A DNA stretch of 64,000 bases from Trogon surrucura (taxonomy: Eukaryota > Chordata > Aves > Trogoniformes > Trogonidae), in assembly GCA_020746105.1 (NCBI GenBank), contig CM036622.1, positions 17,213,487-17,277,486 of the forward strand, in the 5' to 3' direction. The translations under genes and the position numbers were made by a program. The notes under the pieces were generated by a model that worked only from the letters and a program-made list of their open reading frames with translations, did no database searches and was not told where the DNA came from. How positions within the stretch are numbered: position 1 is the stretch's first letter; each line of letters starts with the position of its first letter. Positions 11,501 to 26,500 of this stretch are shown here, piece after piece.

Positions 11501-14500
11501 TGCCATCCTAAAAAGTCCCTCACCAGCTTTCTTGTAGGCCCCCTTAAGATACTGGAAGGCTACTGAACAGCCCCAACTCTCTCAGCTTGTCTTCATAGGA
11601 GAGGTGCTCTTATGCATTCCTGTGGCATTCGTACGTGTTGAAAGTACTAGTATATATGCTTGCAATTTTAAAGCATCCTTTACCTTTCAGCTATTAGATT
11701 TATTGCAATAGGACATGAGGAAATGGAACGAAGCTGCACCAGTGGAAGCTCAAACTGCACATTAGGAAGAAGTTCTTCCCTGAGAGGAAGGTCAGTCACC
11801 AGAACAGGCTCCCCAAGGAAGCTGTCACGGCACCAAGTCCATCAGAATTCAAGGAGTGTCTGGACAATGTTCATAGTCATACAGTTTAATTTTAGGTAGT
11901 CCTGTGAGGAACAAGGAGTTGGACTCGATGATCCTTATGGGTCCTTTCAACCTGAGATACTCTATGGTTCTATGATTTCCATTAACAGATATTTTTATAG
12001 TACTATGAGTAAAATACCCAAGTCGCTATTCAGTACATACCTGCTTCATTGCAGTTAATTGCACTAAGATACTTTTTGCCAGTCTGCTTGTGAGATAAAT
12101 GCCTATACATTTACACATTTATAATAAGACTTTCTAGATCTTGATGTCAAAAATTACAGCCTTATTCTTTTTCATAATTTTTGTGATATTTTTTTCTACA
12201 GGACCAAATCTTGGGAGCTTGGACAAAAAATTTAAAATACTTGAAAACACTTATAAACAAATTTGTTAGACCTCATGGCTGCAGAAGTGATTTGTAAACA
12301 TGATTCAAGACTACCCTGAAGGTTTAAAGAGTGAATTATTATTTTATTTTGGGACTGCTGAATCATGATTTTTCAATACTTACAGCTGGCAGCTGCAAGA
12401 CACTTTTAAACTGGAATTCCAATTTAATGAGTAGCCTATAAAAATATTCAGACTAAGATATAAAACTTTTCAAGCTAGAGCCCATACAGAAAAGTTTGCG
12501 GAGATAATAATTAACTGAAATATACCACTGCAGCACCAGGAGCTATAAATTCTTAAAATATCTTAATATCTGTCTTAGGGGAGGTGGGCTGGCTGTATAT
12601 ATAACCTAACTGCAGTCTCGCAGGCTTTAAAACATTGATTACTACAAAGACAAGGAACAGACTTACTTGATGGAAGCAGTGAACTTTTTCTGCACTAAAG
12701 AATAACTGAGATGATAAATAATGGGCTAGCAGGTAAAAGGAATGAGAAATGTGAAGCTTATGTGTTGTGACCTATAACGATATTCTTCATATACTTTCTT
12801 TCTAGTATTCCTCAAATATTTCCTGCAGGAAAGATACACCATTTCCAGGATAAGGCATTTGTCTAGTTTCAAAGACTTAATTTTTTTTTCATCCTCTTCA
12901 CTTTTATGCTAGCAACCACTTATTCCGCTTGTGCTGGACTCAAACATTTTACTAAATATGTCAGCTTCATCCTTTCAATCCTGTAATGGTAGAGAGTATT
13001 ATAATAAAATATACTTCCATTTAAATTAAACTTTTGTTCATCTGTGGTTTTATACGGCAAAAATGTGAGGAATTTGCTGCCAAACTTGTACCACTCTATC
13101 ATCTGAGTTCAGAAAACAGATGTCACAAAAAAATGCTTAGATTAGCTAATATGTCCCACATACATCTCTTCCATCCATATATTATAATAAACCATGTATT
13201 GCACTAAGTTTGAAGTTAAATTGCAATCACATAAACAGGCAGATAGTACATTTAATTTTAGCATATAACTTTTTTAATTGAACACTTACATGTTAGAAGA
13301 GAAATTGTAATAACCACTTTCTTCTAGAACATCTTCAATTAGAGTCTACAAGATAAAAGAAATGCATTTCAGTAAATCATCTTTATTAATAGTATTAAAT
13401 TAATACATATAGGTATAGTTATAGTTTACCTGCAACTGTTCATATGTCATCCCTTCCGCTATGTCAGAAGTGCCAACAATACCTTAAAGTAAAAGGCAAA
13501 TAATGTTATACTACTGAGTTTGAGGTTTATGATCCCACATCAGTTTCTTGACAATTTCACTACAAATATAATGACAAGAGACGCTTGATTATTACTGGCA
13601 GCTTATTCCACTGACCCCAGCGACCCACTGCAAAGCTGAGAGGCATCTTCTGACATGATGTGAACAAATTAGTAGAATTTTCCACCAGCAGTAAACTGTT
13701 TATCTTACCAGAAATTCAACAAAACAACAAACAAACAAGCAAGCCCTGAAATCAATGAAAATCAGTATAGTCAACATAATTTTACCATTTTTAAAGACAG
13801 ATCTTAGATCTTTGATACTATGTGCTTTATTAGAAATCGATATGCGACTACAGAGGTTTTGTTGCTCTTTACCTTTTCTGTCATCTGAAAACAACATATT
13901 TCCACCTGAAGAGAGAAGCACCACATCCCAATCTGCTCTGAAGAAGTTGGGCTCAATCAATTCAGGGGAACCTTGCAGCAGCTGGGGAAGAAAAAGATTT
14001 TTTTTTTAAAAAAAATAAATAAAAAAGAGAGAAAGAGAAAAAAGCAAAGGACACCTGAAATCTCTATCCTTCTTGTTTACCAAAACTTCAGATTTTTATG
14101 AGGTAGTTTACCCTTTCTTTTGTCTCCCACTGCAATCAGAAGTCAAAGATGACTACATTTTTTAGAAGTGCTGAAAAAGTGCTGAACACGATTATGAACA
14201 TCCTACCTTCTTTTCTCCAGAAATACTGACGGAATGTTGCAAGCTGCCATTCTGCACTTAGTACAAAGCACTGAGTTCTATCTGAATAAAATGTCATAAG
14301 CTACACATTTGTGTGAAGATAATCAAGGAAGTGTATTCCCTTGAATCTATGGGAGAATCAGCTGATGACTGGTTTTCAAAACTGGGGATTCAAGTGAAAT
14401 TTACTCCATATTCAAGGGGTATAATCCCCATTAAAGGGATCACAGGATTTCTGAAATTTGAGAGTCAGTTCAGCTCCTTGATTATGTGAACAAGGACACT

Positions 14501-17500
14501 GACATTAAACTTCAAAACATCTAGTTTTGAAAATATCCACTGGTAACAACTCTGGCATGAAAATATCTTTGGGGGCAGGAGAGAAATTCCAGTCATGCAT
14601 TTCTGCAGCATGTTAACACTTTAACAGTCAGAGAAATAGAAGATTATCTGTTGCTGGAAGACCTCTACCCCACCACCAATCCGCAGAGGAATCTTTTTGT
14701 CTGTTATTCTAATAAGGTCTTTTAATCCATAGTTGAAACCCCATGATTATAAAAATTTATTTGCAGAAATTGCACGATCTCATAACACTTGTTTCAATCT
14801 AATTCTTTTCTCTATTTTAGTTCTTCCTATTACCTCCAAATGATATCCATGCTACTCAGTGTATTTATGGTGGTGATTCTGGTAAAATATGCACCATTTA
14901 TTCACTCATGCTTATCAATTCTCCATCCTTCTAAATGTGCTTTTTGTTGTTGCTTTCTACTAACAGTTTCTATAATAATTTCCTTCAAGGCAGAAGAATT
15001 TCATTAAGCATTTAAAATATCTTCAATTTACTACCATTGACTTTTTAAATAGTGTATTTCTTCCTTTTTCTTGAAGCTAACACAGTTTTACAGTTGACAG
15101 ATTTAGAAATTAATAAATAAATAGTTTCCTTTATTGCTAGGCATTTGAAAATTGGTTTAGTTTTACAATAAACACTTCCTTTTTCTTACCATATTTCTGG
15201 GCATCCTTTCCTGAAAACATTCAATACATGATTAGCAAATATTTCCTTAGATTTAATGTTATGGCTGAAATACAGGAATTGTTTAATGTAAATCCCAGCT
15301 TGATTTACAGGACAGCAAATTAGCATGAAACTGAGAGCTCAGAGAGAGACATTTTGAAATATCTTTCAAATGTATTATCAATATAAACACTAAGTAACCA
15401 CCTTCCATGGAGTTTAAGCATTACAGATTAATTATTACAAAAGTACATAAAAGATTTAGCATTTGAGGTCAGCCCATTCCATAACAGTGACTTGGAAGAT
15501 GCCACTCCAGTGCAAATAGGTGACAACCAGATTACACAGAATTACATGAGTGGTGAGAAATCATTTTTGTCATCAAAGTCTAGATATAGATCATTTTTGT
15601 CATCAAATATTAGATATAGATGCCAGAGAAGCTGATGGAGCAGATCATCCTGAGTTCCATTATGCAGGACATGCAGGACAGCCAGGTGATCAGACTCAGT
15701 CAGCACAGGTTTATGAAGGGCAGGTCCTGTTTAACAAACCTGATCTCTTTCTATGACTGGGTGACCTGCTTGTTGGGTGAAGGAAAGGCTGTGGATGCTG
15801 TCTACCTTGACTTCAGTAAGGTATTTGACATTGTTGCCCACAGAATTCTCCTAGAGAAATTGACTGCTCTTGGCTTGGATGGGCATATGCTTTGCTGAGT
15901 AAAAAACTGGTTGGATGATCTCTAAAGGTGCCTTCCAACCGCTAACATTCTATGATTCTATGGTTATATGATTCTATGATTCTATGATTCTGTGATTCTA
16001 TGTCTGATGACACACAAAAAACCCCAAGATCTTCTATTCTTTCTGTATTTTTTTGTTTCACTTGTTCAGTTTCACCTCTACAGCTCATGGTTGCCTTTTC
16101 CCAACTTGCATACTCTGATTTATGAATCCCTCCAACTTATAGGCTTTCATACTCTTCCAACCATAGCTACATCACCTGAGCTCACAACCTCAGTTCATGA
16201 GGAACTTGGTTCATAGGAAAAGGGAACACTATTTCTCTTAGTAAAATACTGTTCAGCAAGAGATTCAAAACTGATGGATCCAGAGAAAGTCAGATTCCCC
16301 AGAGAAGAGAGGACTCTGGGAGAACCTTATAACTGCCGTCCAATACCTGAAAGGAACCTACAGGAAAGCTGGAGGAGGACTTTTTACAAGACTGTCCAGG
16401 ACAAGGGGAAATGGATTTAAATTGAAGGAAAATAGGTTTGATTGAATCTTGGGAAGAAATTCTTCAGTACAAGGGTGGCAAGACTCTGGGAATAGATTTC
16501 CCAGCGAAACTGTGAATTCCCCATCCCTGGAGATATTCAAGGCCAGGTTGGATGAGGCCTTGAGAAATCCAGTCTAGTTAAGGGCATTCCTGTCCATGGC
16601 AGTGAGGTTGGATTACATGATCTCTAAGGTCCCTTCCAACCTAAGACAGTCTATGATTCTATGATTCTAGATGGTCAAGTCAAAAAAGTCGTGGTCAATG
16701 AAGTTAAATCCAGTCAGCGGTTGGTCACCAGTGGTGTCCCCTAAGGCTCAGTACTGGTCTCAGTCCTGCTTAACATTTTCATCAATGATTTGGATGAGAG
16801 GATAGAGTGCACCCTTAGTAAATTTCCAAATGACACAAAGCTGAGTGGAAGTGTCGATCTGCTTGAGGGTAGGGAGGCTCTACAGAGGGATCTGGACAGG
16901 CTGGATCGCTGGGCCGAGGCCAATCACATGAGTTTCAATAAGGGCAAATGCCAGCTCCTGCACTTTGGCCACAACAACCCTCAGCAGCGCTACAGGCTTG
17001 GGCAGGAGTGGCTGGAGAGTTGCCAAGCAGAGAGGGACCTGGGGATGTTGATGGACAGCCGGCTGAACAGGAGCCAGCAGTGTGCCCAGGTGGCCAAGAA
17101 GGCCAACAGCATCCTGGTCTGTATCAGGAATGGTGTTGTCAGCAGGAGCAAGGGAGGTGATCATGTCCCTGTACTCGGCTTTGGTGAGGCCACATCTCGA
17201 GTACTGTGTCCAGTTTTGGGCCTCTCACTACAAGAGGGACATTGAGATGCTGGAGAAGGTACAGAGGTGGGCTATCAAGCTGGTAAAGGATTTGGAGCAT
17301 GTGTCCTACGAGGAACGGCTGAGGGATCTGGGGCTGTTAAGCCGGGAGGAGACTGAGGGGAGACCTCACTCTCTACAACGACCTGAAAGGAGGTTGTAGT
17401 GAGGTGGGGGTTGGTCTGCTCTCCCTAGTGATGAGTGATAGGACAAGGGGAAATGGCCTTCAGTTGTGCCAGGGGAGGTTCAGGTTGGATATCAGGAAGA

Positions 17501-20500
17501 ATTTCTTTACTGAAAGGGTTGTCAGGCATTGGAACAGCCTGGCCAGGGAGGTGGTTGAGTTGCTGTGCCTGGAGGTGTTTAAGAGACGGGTAGATGTTGT
17601 GCTGAGGGACATGGTTTAGTGGTGTTGACAAGGCTAGGACAAAAGTTGGACTCAATGATCTTGAAGGTCTCTTCCAACCTAAACTGTTCTGTGATTCTAT
17701 ACCTAGTAACTGCTTTGTCACCAATTAAAAAATCAATTAGCTTCATGGTCTCTCACAGTACACAGATGCCAAGGGTGTCATTTTCAGATCCTCTGCTGAC
17801 TACAGTCTTCTCAGGAGGTAATGAAGGAACATTTAGTAATTCTGATACTAGTTGTTAGCCCCGTTTCTGTTGGAGAGCACTCAGCATGTCATCGGAAAAC
17901 ATGCAGGCATGGTTCTTTAGTCGTACCATTCTTCCAAATCTGCAGTATTTTTAAAGTGATGACACTAAACTGTTGCTGACACACTGCAACAAATAGGACC
18001 AGGCACATGCTATAATATTCAAGACACTCTGAGACAGCGCTTTCTTAAAATTCATAGTTTGAGTAGGAATACAATCCAGAACATGAATAATATTGTGAAA
18101 CTAATAACAAATTAAAAAGAGCTTACGTAAATTAAGACCTTACATAATCTCTATCGGTCTTTGGCACAAAAAGTTACCTTTACCTTCCTCTTTTTGAGTG
18201 CTGATGAGATGAAGTCTGGTTTTGCATATTAACAGCTAGCATGTCCATATCATTTGCAAAAAATGTTCTAATGATCAGACATAAACTTGAAACCAGTATG
18301 TAAAACTGCTTACTTAAGAAGCCTCCATATTTTCCAAATAAAGGATAGTTAGAGAATATTCTAAATATTTCGTTTCAAAAATGGAATCTTACACTTACAT
18401 TTTTGTGATATTAACATTGATACTTAATTCAAATAGAAGAAGAGACAAAGTCTACCACAGGTAGTAATTAGTGTACTACACCTTTTTCATTTCTAACTTC
18501 AGATTACAAGGATTGCTCTGCTGGCTGAAGAGGGACTTCTTGAATTTGTCAATGATTCTCCTTTTCAAGTTGCATTGCAAAGCTGGAGGAAGCTACATGA
18601 AACAGAGAAACAGATGTTTGCACCACACAGTTATACCTGCCACAAAGATAGCCTAATCAGCAGTACAATTATTGAAAAAGTAGCTACACTGCAAAAAGAA
18701 ACATTGACATTTAATAGCATGGTGATAAACAACAGTACAGGACTTAAGTTAATGGCATATTTTAATAATGCTCCTTAGTTTGCCCATTCTGTTAGGCTTA
18801 GCATAGCATATAATTCAGTCCCTCTAGCCTTGAAGGTAAAGATCATTATAACAAGCTTAATACAGATAATACTGTATTTGCCTCCCGGAAAAAAAAGTGG
18901 TAGTACTTGGGACGATGAAGCCCACAAAACGTTAGACTAGATGTCACATTGGCTATAACGAGTCACTCCAGCTGACATTAATGGAACTTCAAGAAGCTCA
19001 GACCTTCATTCAGTGTGTGTAGAACAGCTTCAATAGTCTCTTTTAAGGTCCTTATGTACATATTAATTCAATTCAGAATGTCTCCTTTGCTAAAAGCTTC
19101 CTGCGGGAGGTAATTTACATTTCACTTGTCTATAAAGGAAAATTGATTTTGTATACATTTTCTCCTGTATTTTTTTGTTGAAAAAGTACACATCTTTCAA
19201 TTATATTTACAAAAGCACAAATCATAGTTTATTGCTTTATTGTGTTTTAAGTCTTCAATAGAGAGTTCAAAAGAGGTTTCTTCCTTTGTTCTTTGAGATT
19301 TTGAAATAATTTTCATGCTCTAACAGCAAATGCTTCAGCTGTTGGTCACTGCAAGGGCATCCACCCAGTCTGATGACAATTCAATGGTACGTACTACCCT
19401 TTTGGAAGGATCTCCTATGCTGTTTCTGTATAGTTGCTTAGACCTGCCGATTTCTATGATTTTCTACTACCATACCATTTAGCATACCTTGATGTAAATT
19501 CACAAAGTGCCATTCCACTGAATTCAGGAAGCTTTTTGACTAATCAGGGAAGGTTTGAGCACTAATGATTCACATTCAAACAGGGTCAGAGTACACATGA
19601 TAAAGATTTTTTACCCACTGAAACAAACTACTGCTCTTAAACATCTATAAATCCAGAACAACTATACTGGATGCACAGGAGTCCTGACTTGCTCTGACAA
19701 ACCAGGGTTCAAGGTTACATCCAAAGCACAAAAGCTTTCATCAGACAGCTGGCTGCATACATTTTTTTGTTACAGATGGGTACTACTCTCATTTCATGCG
19801 GATAAGGCCTTACACACATGCTTTAAGTCAGACATTGAATGTTCCTTAGTCTGTGAGTAAAAAAAAATTATGCCTTAGAAAAAACCTGCATGATACTCTG
19901 CATGCTACATGCCACTGCAATGAGCTGCGTGCAGTTAACGTACCATGGGCATACCGAGATATTCTGAAGCGAATTGGTAAAGAACGAGTCTACTGCCTGA
20001 GAAACTTGGAGTTGCCTCAGGCACCATTGTTCAATTTTAGCTTTTGTTTTAATAAAATCAGGTGTCAGATCAGTTAAAAAATATTATTAAAAGGCTAGGG
20101 ATTTACATAATGTGTTTTAAAAAGCTTTCTCTTACATTGTTTTCCAGAGATCACTCTGACTCTTGTTCCCATGGAAACTGGATTGGGAAGGCTGCTGGCA
20201 GCCAAGTACGAGCAGGCAAGAACTTTCCCTTGTAAACTTCAGTTTAGAATTGTCAGCTAAAATACGTAACAGAGTTTTAGAAAACAGTCATGTATTATAA
20301 AACATATTCTACCTTAGATTTGTAGAAACATAAAAAAGTAGAAGAGAAGCATGTAGTACAAGTGAACAAGTTAAGGTAGGGATCCTGGTCTCTCTGCATT
20401 CCCATTCAGAAAACCAACTGATAGCAAAAACATTAAAGTTGTTACTACTGCTTCGGTGGGCAATTCTGAGCAAGTCCTTGCATTGCTGCTAGTTCTCGGT

Positions 20501-23500
20501 TATTGGGCATCCACATTACAATAACTTGCATTAATTAGCAGGCCACTTGAAAAAACCTTCTTCAACAGAGAGGATAGGTTCACTAATGAGCATATCTTGG
20601 ACATACTCCTAGTACATCATGAAAAGACTGAATTTCCTCATTTCTGTTATCAGGGGAAGGAGATAATTTCCAATTATTTTAAATAAATATTGTTTTCCTT
20701 GTCTCTTATAAATTATTTCCTGTATTACCTGTCTTGATAAGCTTGACAGCTAAAGAAGAAAAAAAAAAAAAAAGGAAAAGAAGGACATGTAAAACACATA
20801 CAAGTTTTAAACAAAACCAAATTTGGCTCGGTAACCTGAAATCTCCCAAGGTCATAAACATCAATTACCAAATATAAACACTTCATTTTAGCAAATAAAG
20901 ACGTTTCTTTAATATTAGGAATTTTTTGCAAGTCAGTGAATGGAAGCCATTTTCCAGAGAATAAAAAGGTTTCCATCACATTTTTAGTTGAGAGTTCAAT
21001 GCAGATTTATACCAGATCCATTTTTGCTTTGGAATGAGCATGAAATAACTTCAACTTTCTTTCACTATGAAACACTTGAATTTAATTTTAAAATAAGTCT
21101 TGAGTTTGAAAACAATCTGACATTTTGAAAGATTTAACATACTCAGGATTCGAAATATTACATTTGAAATCCTGAGAAGTACTCTTTATTGATAATAAAA
21201 AATATTACTTAGAAGTTATTTTGAAATTATTGTTACAGAGGAAAGCACTTTACATACTCTCTATGTCAGTATGCGATATTAAGTCACTTAAATTATTCAT
21301 ATTGGTGGCATGACAGAATGGTGTAAAAATAATTTACTGTACAATCCATTTTTCTGAGGTGAGCCAGTGATTTTTTTTCACATGACTCAATTATTGCCAT
21401 CCTCCACATACTAATATTCGAGGTTAGTCTTTATTTAAATGATATATTTTTAAAGCATCCTGCCATCTGCAAAAATGTCAAGTTCTGTTGTTTTTAAAGA
21501 ACAGTGACTAAATTAGCAACATTTTGCAGTACCATCATTTTGACAACCGCAAATAACTAAAAAATATAGAATGTCAGAAGCAACAGTAATGCATACTTGA
21601 GTGATGAAGATAATTTTGTGCAGCTGAATAAGAATCTGCTGAACAGGGTCAGTGATCTGACGCACCTTCCTTTGTGACACAGCAATTCCTGCCGATGCTG
21701 TAGATAACAACAGTAAAATCAGGAGGACAGCTCAATTTGTTACCTTAATATACTAGTAGTGTACACTGTTTTAAACCTGTAGATGTAAATATTGAGTTTT
21801 CATGCGTGACTTGTTTCACCAATAGTGTTGGGAACAGAAAAAAGAATAACCTAAAAATTTAGAAGATTAGACAACGTAATTGATAATGGGCTTCAAAAGA
21901 AAATCCCTTTCTCTGATTCATTTCTAAGTTACTCTAAAAGAAAAGAAGTATTAAGGTACTTCATAGATCATAAAAGCTCTCCTATATTTATTCAAAAGGA
22001 ATGGCAGAGATAACATAAATAGAATCTTCTTATTTTAACTTATTTTTTTACATAGACTAAGACACATGACAGTTATTTTTTATATATTTTGATGCTATGA
22101 AATTTATTTTCACTTTACTATAAGAACAAAAAGTTCCATTACAACAGAATGTCTGATGTGGATCATTGTGAGAATAATTTTATTAAAATGTATTTTCAGA
22201 TTGCCTTATAGTGATGTGTGTTGCTGCAGTTACTTTTTGTTTCTAACATCTAGCAAGAGCACATTTTGAGAGAAACCTCTAGAAAATACACAGGATGCTG
22301 TGAATCTCTTGGGTCTTCTTTACTTTGCATCAGAAAATCAATGGTTTCTTGCTCTTTGTCATAAATTCCTGCCTCCTCAGAGAGGACTCTACATAAAGGA
22401 TGTGTTGATGGAGACTATGGAAAGGTCCTGTTACTGCCGTTCTCCACGACCAAAACGACACCATCATAAAGTTTATAACAGCAATAGTTTTCATGTTTAG
22501 AATAAAAGAACATCAATGATAAGCAAAGAATAATGCTGTAAGAATTCCTCTCCCCACAACTGAAAGAATACAGACAATTGCAGACTGTATATTGCTTTCA
22601 CTTATATATTCCATAAAAATAGTAGTGTTGACCTGTGAATATAAGGGAAAAGTGGGTTTGAAAATTTTTAAATGCAAAGCTAGATAGATATTGACAGAAA
22701 AATGTATGAGGTTGAGCAAACCACAAAATGGGCTTCTGTAAATCAGAAAATATTAACACAAATTCCCATGTACATATGCATGTAATTACGAGCTGGGCAC
22801 ATTACATATACACAACACATAATGAAACTTTTATCCCTCCCACCCTCGCCATATTATATGTGATATAAAGTTGGCCTGTTTGAAGAAAAAGAAAAGACTT
22901 AACAAATTTAAAAATTAAATATTTTATCAGTTTTTAAAAACATTGTGTCTCTTAATATATATGCATATAATTTCTCTAAATATTAACATATCAACTAGAT
23001 CTGTATTCTAGGCAGAAGATAAAATATTCATTGACTCATTACTAAGAAGAGATCACAAAGTAGGAGACCCACAGCAAGAAAATATTTGCAATATGAGAAA
23101 ATAACATTGCTATATGTTGTTTCTAATATTTTCTTCTAAAATAGATATTAAAAAAATTACACAATGTGTGTAAACAATTCCTTTAGCTATTACTTAACAA
23201 CACACACAACAGATAGGCATGCACAAAATCACAAATAGTGCACACACAGCCTTATATTTCAGTGCTTAACTATTTAATTCGGTATCCAAACATGATCTTT
23301 GCTAAAAAGGATCCATCATGCCTGATGGCACTACATTTTGTAGTACAAGTTCTGAAGCAAACAACAGTCAGTTTGAAATTAAAAGAAAAAAACATCACTT
23401 TAGACTTAAGAATAGCGCAGTACTTCAAATATTTAGGCTTCGTCATATCAGTTTTATTAATGCTGATTTTATTTAGATAAGTGTGAATTAATTATCATGG

Positions 23501-26500
23501 CAAAGAGCAAGAAAGCTGAATTTTTCTTATCTTATGAAAATAGTGATCAGGTGTAAACGTCTTCCTCTAAAGCTAGACTACCACCCTCTGCAAAGCAAAT
23601 CCATATACATAATATATACTTCTCAAAGAAAAAAAGCACTGCAAAGGAAGTCATGCATGAATAGAAGTTATGCTTTCAGGAAAATTAATTTAACATAACA
23701 ATTTAAACCTGTTTATTTACTTCTCTGTGTTAATATTAGACATAAAAATACATCAGCCATGTGAAAATATTTAGTTCTTGGGATCAATAAAAAAAAAAGG
23801 TGAATCTGTGAATGTTAAAGTTTATTTCCCCCACTGAACCACTGTTTGGGACTTACCGCAAATAGCCATTAAATCAGATATGGTCTTGGTCATCCAGAAT
23901 TTGAGATACATACACTTGTCTTCTATACATATATTTTTTTTTGTATTACAAGTAGCTTGGTGATTTAAAGACTGTGCTCGTTTTCTGAAGTAAAACTGCC
24001 CTTATCTACCAGCTAGGAATATCAAATATCCATGTGATTTTTTTACGACCATATTCAATATTTGAAAAATATTGGCCAAAGGCAGCTTAACAAAAATCAA
24101 AACCAAATTCGCTTGCCTACCTAAATGAATGAGCATTACTTAAAATTCACAAAGCACAGTAAACTCAGTACTGATTTGTTGATATTATACCAAAAAGATT
24201 GCCTATATTTAGTTAACAAGGAGCATTACGTACTTATCTATTCAACTAAAAACCAACATAATAATTTGTGTTCCATGGAATACAATTAATACATTAAATC
24301 CAGCCATAAGAACCAATAGAGAAATACTGCCAATCAAGCTTTAGATAATTTAATACTGTTAGACACAGAATTAAATATTTTGTACAGACTTACAAAAAAT
24401 CATTCAGATTTTAAATATAACAAAAGAAACAGAACAGCTTGATTTTTATTTACCTAGTGCTTTGCCTGCTGAGAAAAAGTATAGAACCAAAACTAAATCA
24501 GATTCTTGATTTTTTATGTGGTAAATCAGTCATTATTTATTATTGCCCATCCTGTGTATTTAAGTCATACACACTGTCAGACCCAGAGATAGATAAAAGC
24601 TTATCAGCAGACTGCCATTATAAAACACTTAGTGTATCACTAAAGAACATTAGTTAACAAAGTTGTCTTTCCAAGTTGAATATCAGGCCTGGAAGCTAAG
24701 CAAAAAAATTTAGTCCAAGTATTGAACTTCAGTCAGCAGCCCTGTATCTCTCTCAAATACAGTTACTGCTAAACTATATTTTAGATTTATACTCTAAAGT
24801 CTCGTCATACAGAGGATACAGAAACACTCTAAGCATCACAAGGTCATCCACATAAACTTTTTTTTTTCCCCCAAGTGGTCGAGTATCAAGAATGAAAATT
24901 CTACTGAGACAGAGATGAAATCCAAGTACCAAAATTAATTGGCCCACAACTGACTTATTACAATTATTTTTTTTCCTGCTGAATTTCTGTGCTGGCTACT
25001 TTAACAAGAAGCAGAAGAAAGACAATCGCAAACTGAAGTGTCTAGAGACCAACCAGATCTGAGCCGCACTGTCACAGAAAATAAGAGATACAGAAAATGT
25101 CACTATCACAGAGAGACACATTTCTAGTAGGATCAGGGAGATAATGACATCATTGCTATTGTCAGATATTTTGACAGATGGGTTGACAAAGGCAAGTGAA
25201 ATGAAGTTCAACATTTTTTTGCTAAGTTTTCTCTTAATAATCAATAATAAGAAAAGAGGACTTGCATTTCCCGAGCCATTTAAGAAAGAATTTAGGTTGG
25301 ACTTTCTGCTGAAGGTGACCGTGGAAACCATGCTATAATAATCTAAAATATCATATGGCATGAGAAGAAAGATTTTGATTTAGCTCATTTTGTCTCATTT
25401 TCATGTCTACCAACTGTTTCAACACTGCTATATTCAATCCCAATCCAGAAATAAATAGTGTGGTCTTGCTGTTGTACCCAGTTTTTGTTAGGACACTGAC
25501 AAAAGCTTTAGTTCCTTGACATGGCTCTTTTTTCGTTGCTCCCTGTTCTCTGGTATTTGACTTCTCGTTTGTTGTCAATGGCTTGTATTACAAAACAAAA
25601 GCAAATAAATATAATGTCTGCTTGTAATGTCTATGTGCTTCAAAGACAGCTATAGAGACCCAATGTTCAGCTAGGAACTTCAGGAGTTCCTAAGTCCATA
25701 TACCCCAGAACACTCCACAACTATATTTTTTTTAAATGCGCAAGTACGGCATTAATTTGTGGGGTGACGGCATATGTGTGTGAATAAGCAGCTGAGGACT
25801 CGATCAAAACTTTTAGGAGCTTTATCCAAAAGGAAAACATTACTGATAAAAGATATTGGATTTGCTCAAATTACCCACAGGATTGAAAATACTAACAAAG
25901 GCTAAAGTGTTTGTCTTGCAGATCATTGCAGCACTGACACTTTATAGCTGGAGAGTGGGTTTAAACTGTGTGTTAGTATTATTATGGCCCTGCACGTGCA
26001 TGGAGACACTCTCAAGAGCAGATCAATAGGCAGCAAAGCTGAAGAAATAAAAGAGGAGACACTCTATACAAAACAGAAGAATAAGGCTTAAGAAATCAGA
26101 AACTGAAATTAAAATCTGATTTTGTTGCAAGCACAAAATTACCTGGTCGCAGTCTTGATCCCAGACCTTCAATATAATCTCTATTTAAAAAAAAAATAAA
26201 GAAATAAAACCCCCCCACATATACGTTTGTGTTTGGCACCAATAACTGTAGAGGAGATATCAGTATTCCCCGACTCCTTTTCGTGTTTCCTTTAAAGGAA
26301 ATCTGTCCAAATTCACTAGTTTTTAACTGTCCATTTATAAATCACATAAAGGCTGGCTTACTTAGCACAATTTCTACTAAATAAAAGTTAGACTCCTTTC
26401 CTTTCCTTGCTCAGTTTTTAGTCTAGAAAGTACAAAAACAGTAGACAGTATTTTAATATTTAAAATTCAATAATCCACTACATGTTTGAGTACATTTCAA

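Larger units (their letters stand above)
2592..13289 (-). other. NEK10 last intron, 10.7 kb
   Basis: This intron separates the penultimate exon from the terminal one. It contains a CR1 copy (3630-4785), an ERV solo LTR (8064-8652), and two CR1 3' ends in opposite directions (11221-11612 and 11707-11978). Between these I see only AT-rich sequence with short A/T runs, for example A17 at 7159-7175. Confidence 0.85.
13982..18481 (-). other. NEK10 intron, 4.5 kb, with nested CR1 cluster
   Basis: From 13982 to 15559 and from 17702 to 18481 I see nothing recognisable. The middle (15560-17701) is a tandem duplication followed by a CR1 copy broken by other CR1 sequence. Confidence 0.8.

Noticed and set aside
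13755-14009. 84-codon plus-strand frame over 13755-14009
   Set aside because: It is the antisense of the real NEK10 exon 13873-13981 and has no independent support.
15960-16003. CRISPR-like short repeats
   Set aside because: The ATTCTATG octamers are contiguous, lack spacers and are the standard CR1 3' terminus.
24996-25361. Leu-rich minus-strand frame as a missing NEK10 exon
   Set aside because: The flanking exons (26143-26180 and 21597-21697) already join in phase, no AG/GT pair gives a NEK10-like peptide here, and the frame is hydrophobic low complexity.
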